From Clostridium bornimense (GTDB lineage: Bacteria > Bacillota > Clostridia > Clostridiales > Clostridiaceae): DNA of 64,000 nt. Under the pieces are notes generated by a model that did no database searches, had not been told where the DNA came from, and worked only from the letters and a program-made list of their open reading frames with translations. Shown here piece after piece: positions 25,561-33,780 of this stretch; the first letter of the stretch is position 1; each line of letters opens with the position of its first letter. The position numbers were made by a program, and so were the translations under genes. The stretch covers positions 1-64,000 of the forward strand of contig NZ_JAHLOD010000009.1 in the NCBI RefSeq assembly GCF_018917145.1. The letters are read 5' to 3'.

Positions 25561-26919
25561 ATGAAAAAGGTATTTCAAGATAAGAAATTTTTAAAGACTG
25601 TTTTTGCCTTAGCATTACCTATTACACTTCAAAGTTTTATAACATCTTCTCTGAATTTAATAGATAATGTTATGGTTGGTCGACTTGGTGAATCAGCTAT
25701 TGCATCAGTTGGATTAGCTAATCAATATATTTTTGTATTTACTTTATGTATATTTGGAATAAATTCAGGAGCAAGCATCTTTATGTCTCAATTTTGGGGC
25801 AAGAAAGATCTTAAGAGCATTAAGACATTTTTAGGAGTAGATATAACAATAGGATTTATAGCATCTATTTTATTTGCTATTGGTGCAGGAGTATTTCCAA
25901 ATGTAATAATGAACTTTTTTTCAAACGATCCTGAGGTTATTGCAAGGGGAATACAATACTTAAGAATAGTAGCGCTAAGCTGTATTTTTGTTAATTTTAC
26001 TCAAAGTTATTCATCAGCATTAAGAAGTACGGGACAAGTTAAGTTACCAATGTACGCAAGTTTAATAGGGGTGGCATCAAACGCAGTATTAAACTGGATT
26101 TTCATATTTGGAAAGTTCGGTATACCAGCAATGGGCGTTAATGGAGCAGCCTTAGCTACTACTATTGCTAGAATTATTGAAATGATATTTATAGTTTCTG
26201 TTGTTTATGCAAAAAATAATATCGTGGCAGCTAATCTTAGAGAGATTATGAATTTTAAAATAAGTACTATAAAAACATATTTTATTACATCTTGGTCTGT
26301 AATAGTTAATGAACTAGTATGGTCTTTAGGTTTAACAGCGTATTCTATTGCATATGCAAAAATAGGTACAAATGCCGTTGCTACGATGCAGATAGCTAAT
26401 ACATTAAATAATATGTTCTTAGTATTTTTATCAGGTATGGCTAGTGCAGCATCTATAATCATTGGAAACAATATAGGTGCAGGAAAGGAAGAAGTTGCGA
26501 GGGAATATTCTCACAATATTGCAAAATTATCTGTAGTTGTAGGGTTTACTCTTGGAATAATCGTATGGATAACAGCACCACTAGTATTAAAACCATTTAG
26601 TGTTACTAGCGAAACTTATTTTGATACTATACAAGTTCTTAGGGTAATGGCGATGTTCTTTACATTAAGGTCCTATAATCTAGTTATGATAGTAGGCGTT
26701 TTTAGAGGCGGCGGTGATACTACTTATGCTATGATTTTACAAGGATGTACAATATGGTTTTATTCAGTGCCATTATCATTTATTGGAGCTATGGTTTTAA
26801 AATTGCCTGTAGCTGGAGTTTTTGCATTATTAACAACAGAAGAAATTATAAAGGCGTTTTTACAAACACGTAGATTGAAGTCTGGAAAATGGTTAAGAAA
26901 TGTTATAAGTAATATTTAG
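25561..26919 (+). CDS. MATE-family multidrug/guanidine efflux transporter (MepA-like)
   Basis: A 452-residue inner-membrane antiporter with twelve predicted spans. Typical MATE segments are ALPITLQSFITSSLNLIDNVMVGRLGE, SAAYSSALRSTGQ-like YSSALRSTGQVKLP, and GAALATTIARIIE. MATE proteins expel cationic compounds using Na+ or H+ gradients. With the likely guanidine-IV switch before it, guanidinium is a plausible substrate (inference). AAGGAGAT precedes the ATG. Followed by a terminator. Confidence 0.92.
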   Translation: MKKVFQDKKFLKTVFALALPITLQSFITSSLNLIDNVMVGRLGESAIASVGLANQYIFVFTLCIFGINSGASIFMSQFWGKKDLKSIKTFLGVDITIGFIASILFAIGAGVFPNVIMNFFSNDPEVIARGIQYLRIVALSCIFVNFTQSYSSALRSTGQVKLPMYASLIGVASNAVLNWIFIFGKFGIPAMGVNGAALATTIARIIEMIFIVSVVYAKNNIVAANLREIMNFKISTIKTYFITSWSVIVNELVWSLGLTAYSIAYAKIGTNAVATMQIANTLNNMFLVFLSGMASAASIIIGNNIGAGKEEVAREYSHNIAKLSVVVGFTLGIIVWITAPLVLKPFSVTSETYFDTIQVLRVMAMFFTLRSYNLVMIVGVFRGGGDTTYAMILQGCTIWFYSVPLSFIGAMVLKLPVAGVFALLTTEEIIKAFLQTRRLKSGKWLRNVISNI

Positions 26920-26925
26920 TTATAT

Positions 26926-26977
26926 AAAAAGGGTTATCGTATAAACAAATGAAGATTTGTTAGCGATAACCTTTTTA
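26926..26977. terminator. terminator of the MATE gene
   Basis: AAAAAGGGTTATCG pairs with CGATAACCTTTTT. The inner TAAACAAATGAAGATTTGTTAG arm is shared with the hairpins at 9229 and 13668. Confidence 0.88.
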
Positions 26978-27033
26978 TTAATTCAAATTTTATAATTATA
27001 GTGAAAATTTTTGACTGTGTACTTGAGACCTTC

Positions 27034-28005
27034 TTAAGTAGTTTTAATTTTTTCAACAGTATATCCTCTATCTTGCAATTGACTAACTATGCCGTCTTCT
27101 CCAAAATAGTGGAGAGCACCTACAGCAACAGCAAGTTTTTTATTATTAGATATATTTTTTTCTATCTCATCAACCATGTTCCTATTTCTAGATTTTATTA
27201 ATAGGTCATATTCTTTAGGAGATTTTTTTGAATGATTTATGGAATCCATCATGTAGTTTTCATCTCCGTTAATAAAGGCTGTGAATAAAATTCTATTGCT
27301 ATCATCTTCACTAGAATTGCTTCTAGTATTACTACCATAAGAATTTAGTATTTCTTTTAAAGTATAGATGTCATATAGTTTGCTTAGACGATCAAATTGA
27401 AGATCTAAAGATTCTAGTTGAACTATATTTTTATTTGAGCACTTAAATTTAGCCATTAATTTATTATCTAAGCCTTCACCAGTCAATCCTGAGTTGATAC
27501 AATTTAAGTTATTAAGATTCATACAGATTCCTGTAGAATTCATATTTCTTAATACTGAATAATTTATATTATAATCCATACAAAGAGTTTGCAATTTACG
27601 AATTTCTTCATTAGTTAATTGTGATTCTATAGTATCACCAGTAGGACATAAAAGTTTCATTGACATACCTAATGTTTCAGCCATAGTAGGATTTATTTCT
27701 ACAGCTAATGTATCACATTTATCAGTTATCTTTAGTAGCGCATCATTGTAGAAATCATAATTTGGATCGCTACAATGGATAGTACCTATAAGATAAACTT
27801 CCTTGGCTCCTTTTGTAGCTTTCCAAAGATAACCTTTAGTAGTGAGCTTTGCAGTATTTTTTATAGCAACAGTAGATAATGTTGGAGAAGAAAGAAAATT
27901 CTTATGATTTACTTTATGTGTTTCTACTGAATTAAAAGATATTAATTGAAAAAGAGAAAATAGTAACAATAAAAAACTATATATATGTTTTTTTGATTTT
28001 TTCAT
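27034..28005 (-). CDS. TraB/GumN family protein, secreted
   Basis: A 323-residue protein with an N-terminal hydrophobic signal (YSFLLLLFSLFQLISF) after a basic start, so it is exported or membrane-anchored. The TraB/GumN domain shows the GX2H motif YLIGTIHCSDPNYDFYNDAL near residue 72, an internal VEINPTMAET and the terminal VAVGALHYFGEDGIVSQLQDRGY. The fold is related to metal-dependent peptidases such as TIKI. No activity has been shown for this protein. GGAGGG lies upstream of the ATG. Confidence 0.9.
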   Translation of the reverse strand: MKKSKKHIYSFLLLLFSLFQLISFNSVETHKVNHKNFLSSPTLSTVAIKNTAKLTTKGYLWKATKGAKEVYLIGTIHCSDPNYDFYNDALLKITDKCDTLAVEINPTMAETLGMSMKLLCPTGDTIESQLTNEEIRKLQTLCMDYNINYSVLRNMNSTGICMNLNNLNCINSGLTGEGLDNKLMAKFKCSNKNIVQLESLDLQFDRLSKLYDIYTLKEILNSYGSNTRSNSSEDDSNRILFTAFINGDENYMMDSINHSKKSPKEYDLLIKSRNRNMVDEIEKNISNNKKLAVAVGALHYFGEDGIVSQLQDRGYTVEKIKTT

Positions 28006-28064
28006 AAGGCCCTCCTAAATTTTATTTCCTATATAGTGTGTACTAATATCTAGGAAATAAACAT

Positions 28065-28808
28065 TTAATCTAATTCTGTTAGATTTTTAAAATATCTAGA
28101 AGGCATATAGCTTTTTTGAAGTCGTGGATTATTTCTTTCCACAATATTCACAGAAGAATAGAAAGTTTTCCACAGGTTTTCATAGTTTTTATCAAAGCTA
28201 TTGTGGAAAAAATAATTTCCTTGCTCTTTAGAAAAATCGGTAATAATACCTTGTGACATATTATAAATAATTGCTAATTCCCTTTTGGTATCATGGATAA
28301 TAAAGTTTTGATTTCTAAACCTATTAACAAAATGATTAATTATGAGGGGAAGTATATTGTGATCAGGAGAAATCATAGAATAGTAGTGATTTTCTCCTAT
28401 AGCCTTAAATCTCACAAAGCCAGTAAAACGGTGAGCTTCAAGGGATACCCGACGACGATATTTATCAACATCAATAATAATATCGTTATTTTTAGCTAGT
28501 GAAATTTCAGCACCATATTTAAAGGCTAATTTTAAGTATTTAAATATTAAGGTAGGAATTTCGTCGCCGTCAGCTAGATGAAGATAATATACATTTGTTA
28601 AGATCTTTTTACCTAGTTTATCATTAATTGAGTTATAGACCTTTAATGCTTTTGTTTCTTCTGTATTTATATAGAACTCCATATTTAAGAAATTAGGTTT
28701 ATAGGTATCTTTTATATATAATTTTATATCTTTTTCTTTCATGTAAAATCCATGATATATTGCTGTTAATAATCCATAAAATGAACCGTCATATAATAAT
28801 ACTTTCAT
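28065..28808 (-). CDS. TIGR03915-family putative DNA repair protein
   Basis: A 247-residue protein beginning MKVLLYDGSFYGLLTAIYHG, with FVRFKAIGENHYYSMISPDHNILPLI and HDTKRELAIIYN, which mark the TIGR03915 family. The C-terminal part (NIVERNNPRLQKSYMPSRYFKNLTEL) resembles a DUF4130-type UDG-like segment. Its start overlaps the stop of the radical SAM gene upstream, and this pair (TIGR03915/TIGR03916) is routinely adjacent, suggesting a shared DNA-repair or modification role that is not experimentally defined to my knowledge. Confidence 0.88.
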   Translation of the reverse strand: MKVLLYDGSFYGLLTAIYHGFYMKEKDIKLYIKDTYKPNFLNMEFYINTEETKALKVYNSINDKLGKKILTNVYYLHLADGDEIPTLIFKYLKLAFKYGAEISLAKNNDIIIDVDKYRRRVSLEAHRFTGFVRFKAIGENHYYSMISPDHNILPLIINHFVNRFRNQNFIIHDTKRELAIIYNMSQGIITDFSKEQGNYFFHNSFDKNYENLWKTFYSSVNIVERNNPRLQKSYMPSRYFKNLTELD

Positions 28809-30112
28809 TAAAATTCTCCTGTTATTGATGTATTGCCATCAGTTAGTAAGTTGTAGTTATCATTAAAAAAGGAAAGTTGAGTTATAACTTCATTTTCAAT
28901 AATATTTAAATCTTTTTTAGGTGCTAAGGCTAAAGTAATGTAATCTTCTCTAAACTTTATATCTCCGTAATATTTACCGTTACATGTTATAAAATATTGT
29001 GCTCTTTTTAATGATATTCCCATTTTTTTTAGGTCAAAAAAGCTTAATTTACTAAGTCGCCTAGCACTAATAATTTTCCTAGCGCCACGAATACCGATGC
29101 CTGGAACTTTTATTAATATGTTATATGGAACTTTATTTATTTCTACAGGAAACATATCTAAGTTGTTTATAGCCCAAAAAGTTTTAGGATCAAAATTTAT
29201 ATCAAAATTAGGAGTTTTTTTATTTAGCAGTTCCGCAGAAGAAAATCCGTAATAGCGAAGAAGCCAATCAGCTTGATATAATCGATGTTCTCGTATTGTA
29301 GGAGGTGTTTTTATATCAGGAAGATTGCTATCAGAATTAACAGGGATATATGCTGAATAATAAACTCTTTTTAACTTATATTTATTATATAAGTTCTCTG
29401 ATAAAGATAATATTTTAAGGTCACTGTCTTTGGTAGCACCTACTATTAATTGAGTACTTTGACCTCCAGGAACAAAAAGTGGTGCCTTTTTAAATAACTT
29501 TCTTTCTTCAGTATTTTCTATGATAGAATTTTTGATATTTTTCATAGGAGTGAAAATATCATATTTTTCTTTGTCAGGAGCTAATAGTTTTAAAGATTCA
29601 TTAGAGGGTAATTCTATATTTACACTCATTCTATCAGCAAAAGTTCCTGCTTTTTTTATAAGGTCATCATCAGCTCCAGGAATTGCTTTTAGATGTATAT
29701 AACCGTTGAAATGTTCCACAACACGTAATTTTTCTACTATTTTTGTTAAGAGTTCCATAGTATGATTAGGACTTTTTATTATAGCTGAACTTAAAAATAA
29801 TCCTTCAATATAGTTTCTTTTATAAAAATTTATTGTGAGATCTACTATTTCATCTACAGTAAAAGCTGCCCTGGGAACATCATTTGAATTTCTATTTATA
29901 CAATATGCACAATCATATATGCAATAGTTGCTTAATAATATTTTAAGTAGGGAAACACAACGACCATCAGGAGTATAACTATGGCATATACCATTAATGG
30001 AGCTATTGCCAATTCCATTTTTAGTGTTTTGTCTATTAGATCCTGAAGAAGAGCAAGATACATCATATTTCGCTGCTCCAGATAAAATTTTTAACTTTTC
30101 ATTTATATTCAT
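28808..30112 (-). CDS. TIGR03916 radical SAM putative DNA repair/modification protein
   Basis: About 434 residues. The radical SAM cluster motif CIYDCAYC (CX3CX2C) lies near residue 67. The C terminus carries a helix-hairpin-helix-like DNA-binding segment, KVPGIGIRGARKIISARR (about 335-352), ahead of DLKKMGISLKRAQYFI. This domain order is characteristic of TIGR03916. Start 30112 is chosen because GGTGAT lies 5 nt upstream; the longer frame to 30142 overlaps it. The stop overlaps the next start, so the two genes form a translationally coupled operon. Confidence 0.88.
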   Translation of the reverse strand: MNINEKLKILSGAAKYDVSCSSSGSNRQNTKNGIGNSSINGICHSYTPDGRCVSLLKILLSNYCIYDCAYCINRNSNDVPRAAFTVDEIVDLTINFYKRNYIEGLFLSSAIIKSPNHTMELLTKIVEKLRVVEHFNGYIHLKAIPGADDDLIKKAGTFADRMSVNIELPSNESLKLLAPDKEKYDIFTPMKNIKNSIIENTEERKLFKKAPLFVPGGQSTQLIVGATKDSDLKILSLSENLYNKYKLKRVYYSAYIPVNSDSNLPDIKTPPTIREHRLYQADWLLRYYGFSSAELLNKKTPNFDINFDPKTFWAINNLDMFPVEINKVPYNILIKVPGIGIRGARKIISARRLSKLSFFDLKKMGISLKRAQYFITCNGKYYGDIKFREDYITLALAPKKDLNIIENEVITQLSFFNDNYNLLTDGNTSITGEF

Positions 30113-30355
30113 AAAAATCACCATGTTTATTATAGCAAACATGTGTTCGTATTTAAATACATAAATTCATTTTCAGATAGATAAATAAAGTTAAAACTAA
30201 TAAATGGGATAAAATATTAGATAATTAATGATAATGTAAAATAGTTAGAAATATATATAAAATATAGCTGAAAGTGAAGAAATATAAGCTTAAGAAACTT
30301 TTTAATGTTATGGTACACTAAAGGTAATAATGTGAAATAAAAGTTAAAATATGAA

Positions 30356-31072
30356 ATGGAGTTGAATTTATCGATGGAAGGCACCGTGGAAGATGGTCAG
30401 TACCAGCCCAAAAATAAGTGGTATATAAGGCAAGTTAAACAATATAATAGATTATTAAGAAAGTTACTTGTAGATGATTTTTCTAGAGAGGCTTTAGATA
30501 AGATATTTAAGGATACTTTAGAAGAATTTAAATATATATTACCAACAATACCTTGTGTTGATCAAAAAGAGAATCCTAATACGCAAAAACTTGTAATAGC
30601 AGCTTATTTTTTAACTTTGTACAAGTTTATGAAAGAGCAAGGGGTAACACCAGTAGAGATGGGGAAAATAGTTTATGATGTAACAGTAATGAAGATTACT
30701 AGAATCCCTAAAATTTTAAGGTGGGCAAAAAGAAAAAATTTCTTCTCAGAAAAGAATATTGAGATACTACAAAAGTTAGGAATATACAGTAAAAGTAGTA
30801 GAAATAATGATGAGTTCGTTTTTGATGTAAAAATTAAAGATGAAGGAGAACTTTGTGTAACTTATAGATGTTGTCCTATTATTAAATATTATATGGAGAA
30901 CGGTGGAGAAGAATTAGCACCATATGTATGTACTTTAGATATAGCTATAGGTAAAGTTTTAGGTACAGGAGTTAAAGTTAGCAAAACTATAGGATGGGGT
31001 AATAGTTACTGTGATTTTTCATATAAAGAAGGAAGAGAAGTAAATCATTACGATTTTAATAAAGTTGGATAG
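30356..31072 (+). CDS. L-2-amino-thiazoline-4-carboxylate hydrolase-like protein
   Basis: A 238-residue cytoplasmic protein. The C-terminal half, with CCPIIKYY, LDIAIGKVLGTGVKVSKTIG and the terminal CDFSYKEG, resembles the ATC-hydrolase family (named for ring opening of L-2-amino-delta2-thiazoline-4-carboxylate to S-carbamoyl-cysteine). Most members are uncharacterised, so the substrate is uncertain. The start is not secure: ATG 30356 lacks a good RBS, and ATG 30374 has GGAG 12 nt upstream. Followed directly by a terminator. Confidence 0.78.
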   Translation: MELNLSMEGTVEDGQYQPKNKWYIRQVKQYNRLLRKLLVDDFSREALDKIFKDTLEEFKYILPTIPCVDQKENPNTQKLVIAAYFLTLYKFMKEQGVTPVEMGKIVYDVTVMKITRIPKILRWAKRKNFFSEKNIEILQKLGIYSKSSRNNDEFVFDVKIKDEGELCVTYRCCPIIKYYMENGGEELAPYVCTLDIAIGKVLGTGVKVSKTIGWGNSYCDFSYKEGREVNHYDFNKVG

Positions 31073-31074
31073 AT

Positions 31075-31100
31075 AAAAAAGGCTGGTGACGGCCTTTTTG
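31075..31100 (+). terminator. terminator before the crRNA-like unit
   Basis: AAAAAGGC pairs with GCCTTTTT around TGGTGACG, three bases after the stop at 31072. It insulates the small RNA unit downstream. Confidence 0.9.
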
Positions 31101-31144
31101 TATATGAATTATTAGTGATAATATTTAGTAGTGTGTAGAATAAA

Positions 31145-31294
31145 AGTGATTATTAACTATAAGGAATATAAATATGTTTATATTTATGTTTAAATATGAT
31201 ATATATTTTTTTATTAACAATTAGGAAGAAAATAAGTGAAAAACTAAGTAAAACTGTGATGTAACAAATTGTGTGAGTACATCACAGTTTTTTT
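31145..31294 (+). ncRNA. crRNA-like RNA with two degenerate CRISPR repeats (CreR/CreA type, candidate)
   Basis: Bases 31145-31173 match the array repeat at 24 of 29 positions, including an uninterrupted 18-nt block TTATTAACTATAAGGAAT and the TAAAT end. Bases 31206-31234 are a second, more degenerate copy (TTTTTTATTAAC kept, then AGGAA). They flank a 32-nt pseudo-spacer (31174-31205). A possible promoter is TTAGTG (31112) with TAGAAT (31136), which would start RNA near the first repeat. A 13-bp terminator ends the unit. It is thus a separate transcription unit, 120 bp upstream of the first cas-operon gene and in the same direction. Cas6 processing of at least the first repeat, giving a guide for Cascade, is inferred from the known CreA/CreR RNAs. 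Confidence 0.72.
31251..31294 (+). terminator. terminator of the crRNA-like RNA
   Basis: AAACTGTGATGTA (31251-31263) pairs perfectly with TACATCACAGTTT (31278-31290), followed by a T run to 31294. It separates the small RNA from the cas promoter. Confidence 0.93.
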
Positions 31295-31308
31295 GTAAAT
31301 AAACGGAA

Positions 31309-31337
31309 TTGATAAAAAGAGAAAAATAGATAATAAT
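31309..31337 (+). promoter_or_regulatory. putative cas operon promoter
   Basis: TTGATA (31309-31314) with TAATAA/AATAAT at 31331-31337, 16-17 bp apart, resembles a sigma-A promoter. It lies just after the small-RNA terminator and about 80 bp before the first gene. Transcription would begin near 31343. Confidence 0.5.
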
Positions 31338-31361
31338 AATTTCATGAAATGCAATAAATTA

Positions 31362-31396
31362 CCTATATTTATTTATATGTTAATGATGATATAGCA
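31362..31396 (+). promoter_or_regulatory. PAM-flanked protospacer-like site for the crRNA-like RNA
   Basis: CCT (31362-31364), a PAM of the CCW kind known from related I-B systems, is followed by 32 bases that match the pseudo-spacer of the crRNA-like RNA at 14 of the first 17 positions (mismatches at 3, 9 and 11). Match falls off after position 19 unless a one-base shift is allowed. Such partial pairing suits binding without cleavage. The site lies between the putative cas promoter and the RBS at 31405. The AT-richness makes chance similarity possible. Confidence 0.5.
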
Positions 31397-31417
31397 TTAT
31401 AAAAAAGGAGGAATATG

Positions 31418-31561
31418 ATGTCAAGAAAAATATCAGATGAAAGAAGGAAGAGGATTTTAAAAGAATATGAAAGTGGAGAGAAAAACAAATCATATATAGC
31501 TAGAAAATATGATGTATCAGCAAGTTTTGTATCAAAATTAACAGTGGTATCTAAAAAATGA
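31418..31561 (+). CDS. 47-residue helix-turn-helix protein at the head of the cas operon
   Basis: A frame beginning MSRKISDERRKRILKEYESG, with a second half SYIARKYDVSASFVSKL that reads as a transposase/homeodomain-like helix-turn-helix (IARKYDVS...VSKL). AAGGAGG lies 6 nt before the ATG at 31418; an ATG at 31415 is also possible. It is very basic and has no other domain. It lies 28 bp before cas6 with no terminator between, so it is probably the first gene of the cas transcript. It may be a repressor or anti-repressor of cas expression, or a remnant of a larger protein. No family is recognised with confidence. Confidence 0.72.
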   Translation: MSRKISDERRKRILKEYESGEKNKSYIARKYDVSASFVSKLTVVSKK

Positions 31562-31589
31562 TGTATAATATTAAAAAAGGAGGTTAAAT

Positions 31590-32321
31590 ATGGGAAGGAT
31601 ATCGATAATTACTAAAAGTGAAAATAATCGAGTGCCTCTATGTCATGGTATGATGATGGTTTCGTTTGTTAAGCAAATAATAGATGCTGTTGATAAAACA
31701 ATGAAAGAAAATTTATTTTACTATGAAGGAAAAAATAACAAGAAAGTTAAAGACATAAATACAGCATTATATTTAGCTAATTATGACAGAGGTGAAGAAG
31801 AATATAGCGTTCATGGAGATGTGATTATAAATTTAAGCTTTTATAATGAGGAAATGTTTTATTATCTATATAATGGTGCATTAAAAGTAAAACAGTTAGA
31901 GTACAAAGGATACATTTTTAATGTAAAAAAAGTTAATGTTAATGTAGAAAATAAGATACAAGGTAAAGGAGTAGTTTTTAAAACCTTATCTCCAATAGTT
32001 ATTAAGAATAAAGAAGGTATGTATCTTGATGTAAGTGATTCATCATATATAGAAAGCTTGAATTATATAGCAGATATAACGTTAAAAAACATAAGAGGAT
32101 ATGGTCTTAAGGAACCATTGAAATTTACTCCGTTGAATTATAAAAAAGTCGTAGTGAAAGAAAAGATAAGCAAATTTAAGGAACGTGATTTTTATTATAT
32201 AAATGCATATAAGGGATCATTTTTTTTGCAAGGAAATGTAGAGGATTTAAATGCTTTATATAAAACTGGTATAGGATACAGAAGAACAGAAAATTCAGGT
32301 ATGGTAAGTGTTTTACAATAG
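31590..32321 (+). CDS. cas6: CRISPR endoribonuclease Cas6
   Basis: A 243-residue RAMP protein that cleaves pre-crRNA within the repeats, leaving an 8-nt 5' handle. The C-terminal glycine-rich loop GIGYRRTENSGMVSVL (about 227-242) is characteristic, and there is an early conserved HGDVIINLSFY segment. A catalytic His is plausible near the N-terminal third but cannot be assigned from sequence alone. AAGGAGG precedes the ATG. It is the first cas gene of the effector operon and would be the nuclease expected to process both the array and the crRNA-like RNA upstream. Confidence 0.93.
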   Translation: MGRISIITKSENNRVPLCHGMMMVSFVKQIIDAVDKTMKENLFYYEGKNNKKVKDINTALYLANYDRGEEEYSVHGDVIINLSFYNEEMFYYLYNGALKVKQLEYKGYIFNVKKVNVNVENKIQGKGVVFKTLSPIVIKNKEGMYLDVSDSSYIESLNYIADITLKNIRGYGLKEPLKFTPLNYKKVVVKEKISKFKERDFYYINAYKGSFFLQGNVEDLNALYKTGIGYRRTENSGMVSVLQ

Positions 32322-32334
32322 GAGGTGATTAGTT

Positions 32335-33780
32335 ATAGATAAATATGTTAGATATTATATTTCTGGAGATATTGTTAGAGATGTAGGAATTATATTTTTT
32401 TCTGATGTATTAGAGAAAATAGAGAATAGTTATAATATAAGTATCGATAAGAGATTAGAGAGAAATTATCTTGAATTTAAGTATGTAGATCCTAAAATAA
32501 TTTCTAATTACATAATAGATACATTAATTTTTGAAGTTTTTAAAAATATGAAGATGGATAGGTTAGAAATAGTATTGGGAGATGACGTTAATAATATAAA
32601 TAGTGAGAACTTTCTATCAAAAGTTGAGAAGGCTCAATGTAAAGAAAAAGATAAAAAAGAATTAATTAAATCATTTGAAAATAGACGAATACCATACGTA
32701 AGAAATAGCGGTAAATACGGACTTAATACCAGTTTAAAAAATATGAAAGATAATATAGAAACACTAACAAAGATTATTATTGAAAGTAATATTAGTATTT
32801 CAGAAAACGATTTAGTTGAATATAAGCCTACTGATGATATTTGCAGTGTATGTAATATAAATAAAACTACAAAATTAGATATTAATCTAAAAGAAAGGAT
32901 TGATTCAAAATATAACTTTCTATTTAGAGGTGCTGAGAAATCAGGATTTAAGAATAATGGTACAAGTTCTAGTGCTATATGTTTTGAGTGCGAATTCTTT
33001 AATCTTATGTGTTTGTTTTATATAAGTTTAAAAAGACCAGTAGCATTTGCTTATACTAATAACTTAAAAGAAATGAAATTTGCTAATTATAAGATTATGT
33101 TAGATAGAAAACTTTCAAATGATAAAGGGTTCTATAAAAAGTTAGTTCAAGATAATATATCATCTTTAAAAATTTATGACTTTAATATAGATACTAATAA
33201 AGGGATAATACTAAATTTTAATTCTATTGTTGATTATAAGGCTTTGCTTAAAAGTATAGAACTTATTGATAGTGTAGATAAATATATATTTTCTAGAGAG
33301 TCGGCTACAATGAAAAGAATTGCTAAGACTATGATAAAAAATAATGCTCTAATAAGCTTAAAAGAATTATTGTTGAGTAACATAATTGTGATAAAAGAAG
33401 GAAATGGAACTAGAGATATTGATAAATTTAGTACGTATAACAATATTAATGAGTATTTGTATTGTCTATATATTGTTTATGGGAAGGAAGCGAATAAGTT
33501 GTTTAAAAGTAATTCTATATATAGTAAAGCTGGATCAAGAATGTCAGTACACATGGATGAAACTAGAAGAAAAAATTTTGTTTTTAAGATTTTACAAATG
33601 CTAAAGACTAATGACAGAGATGGTATACTTCAGACTATAATGCATACTTTAGCAGCATATAATGTACCAATAGAAAAAGGATTTGTAGAAGGAATAATGA
33701 AGTCAGAAGAAATTGAGTTAAATACAAATATAGGATTGTTTTTACAAGAATTAATGAAAGAGGGAAAAAAGAATGAGTAA
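32335..33780 (+). CDS. cas8: type I-B Cascade large subunit Cas8 (Cst1-like)
   Basis: About 481 residues if translation begins at an ATA codon at 32335, which sits 9 nt after GGAGG of a perfect GGAGGTGAT. The frame is open with protein-like content (DKYVRYYISGDIVRDVGIIF) from there. The first in-frame ATG (32542) would remove 69 residues and has no RBS. Two CxxC pairs (CSVCNINKT near residue 171 and CFEC near 215) suggest a zinc site, as in Cst1/Cas8a1-type proteins. Cas8 recognises the PAM and recruits Cas3. The ATA start could also reflect an altered base. The stop overlaps cas7 by 8 bp. Confidence 0.85.
   Translation: MDKYVRYYISGDIVRDVGIIFFSDVLEKIENSYNISIDKRLERNYLEFKYVDPKIISNYIIDTLIFEVFKNMKMDRLEIVLGDDVNNINSENFLSKVEKAQCKEKDKKELIKSFENRRIPYVRNSGKYGLNTSLKNMKDNIETLTKIIIESNISISENDLVEYKPTDDICSVCNINKTTKLDINLKERIDSKYNFLFRGAEKSGFKNNGTSSSAICFECEFFNLMCLFYISLKRPVAFAYTNNLKEMKFANYKIMLDRKLSNDKGFYKKLVQDNISSLKIYDFNIDTNKGIILNFNSIVDYKALLKSIELIDSVDKYIFSRESATMKRIAKTMIKNNALISLKELLLSNIIVIKEGNGTRDIDKFSTYNNINEYLYCLYIVYGKEANKLFKSNSIYSKAGSRMSVHMDETRRKNFVFKILQMLKTNDRDGILQTIMHTLAAYNVPIEKGFVEGIMKSEEIELNTNIGLFLQELMKEGKKNE

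Noticed and set aside
30119-30140. Eight-base match to the pseudo-spacer start (ATGTTTAT) after CC in the promoter of the TIGR03916 gene
   Set aside because: Only eight bases match in an AT-rich genome, and the preceding triplet is ACC rather than CCW; chance is likely.
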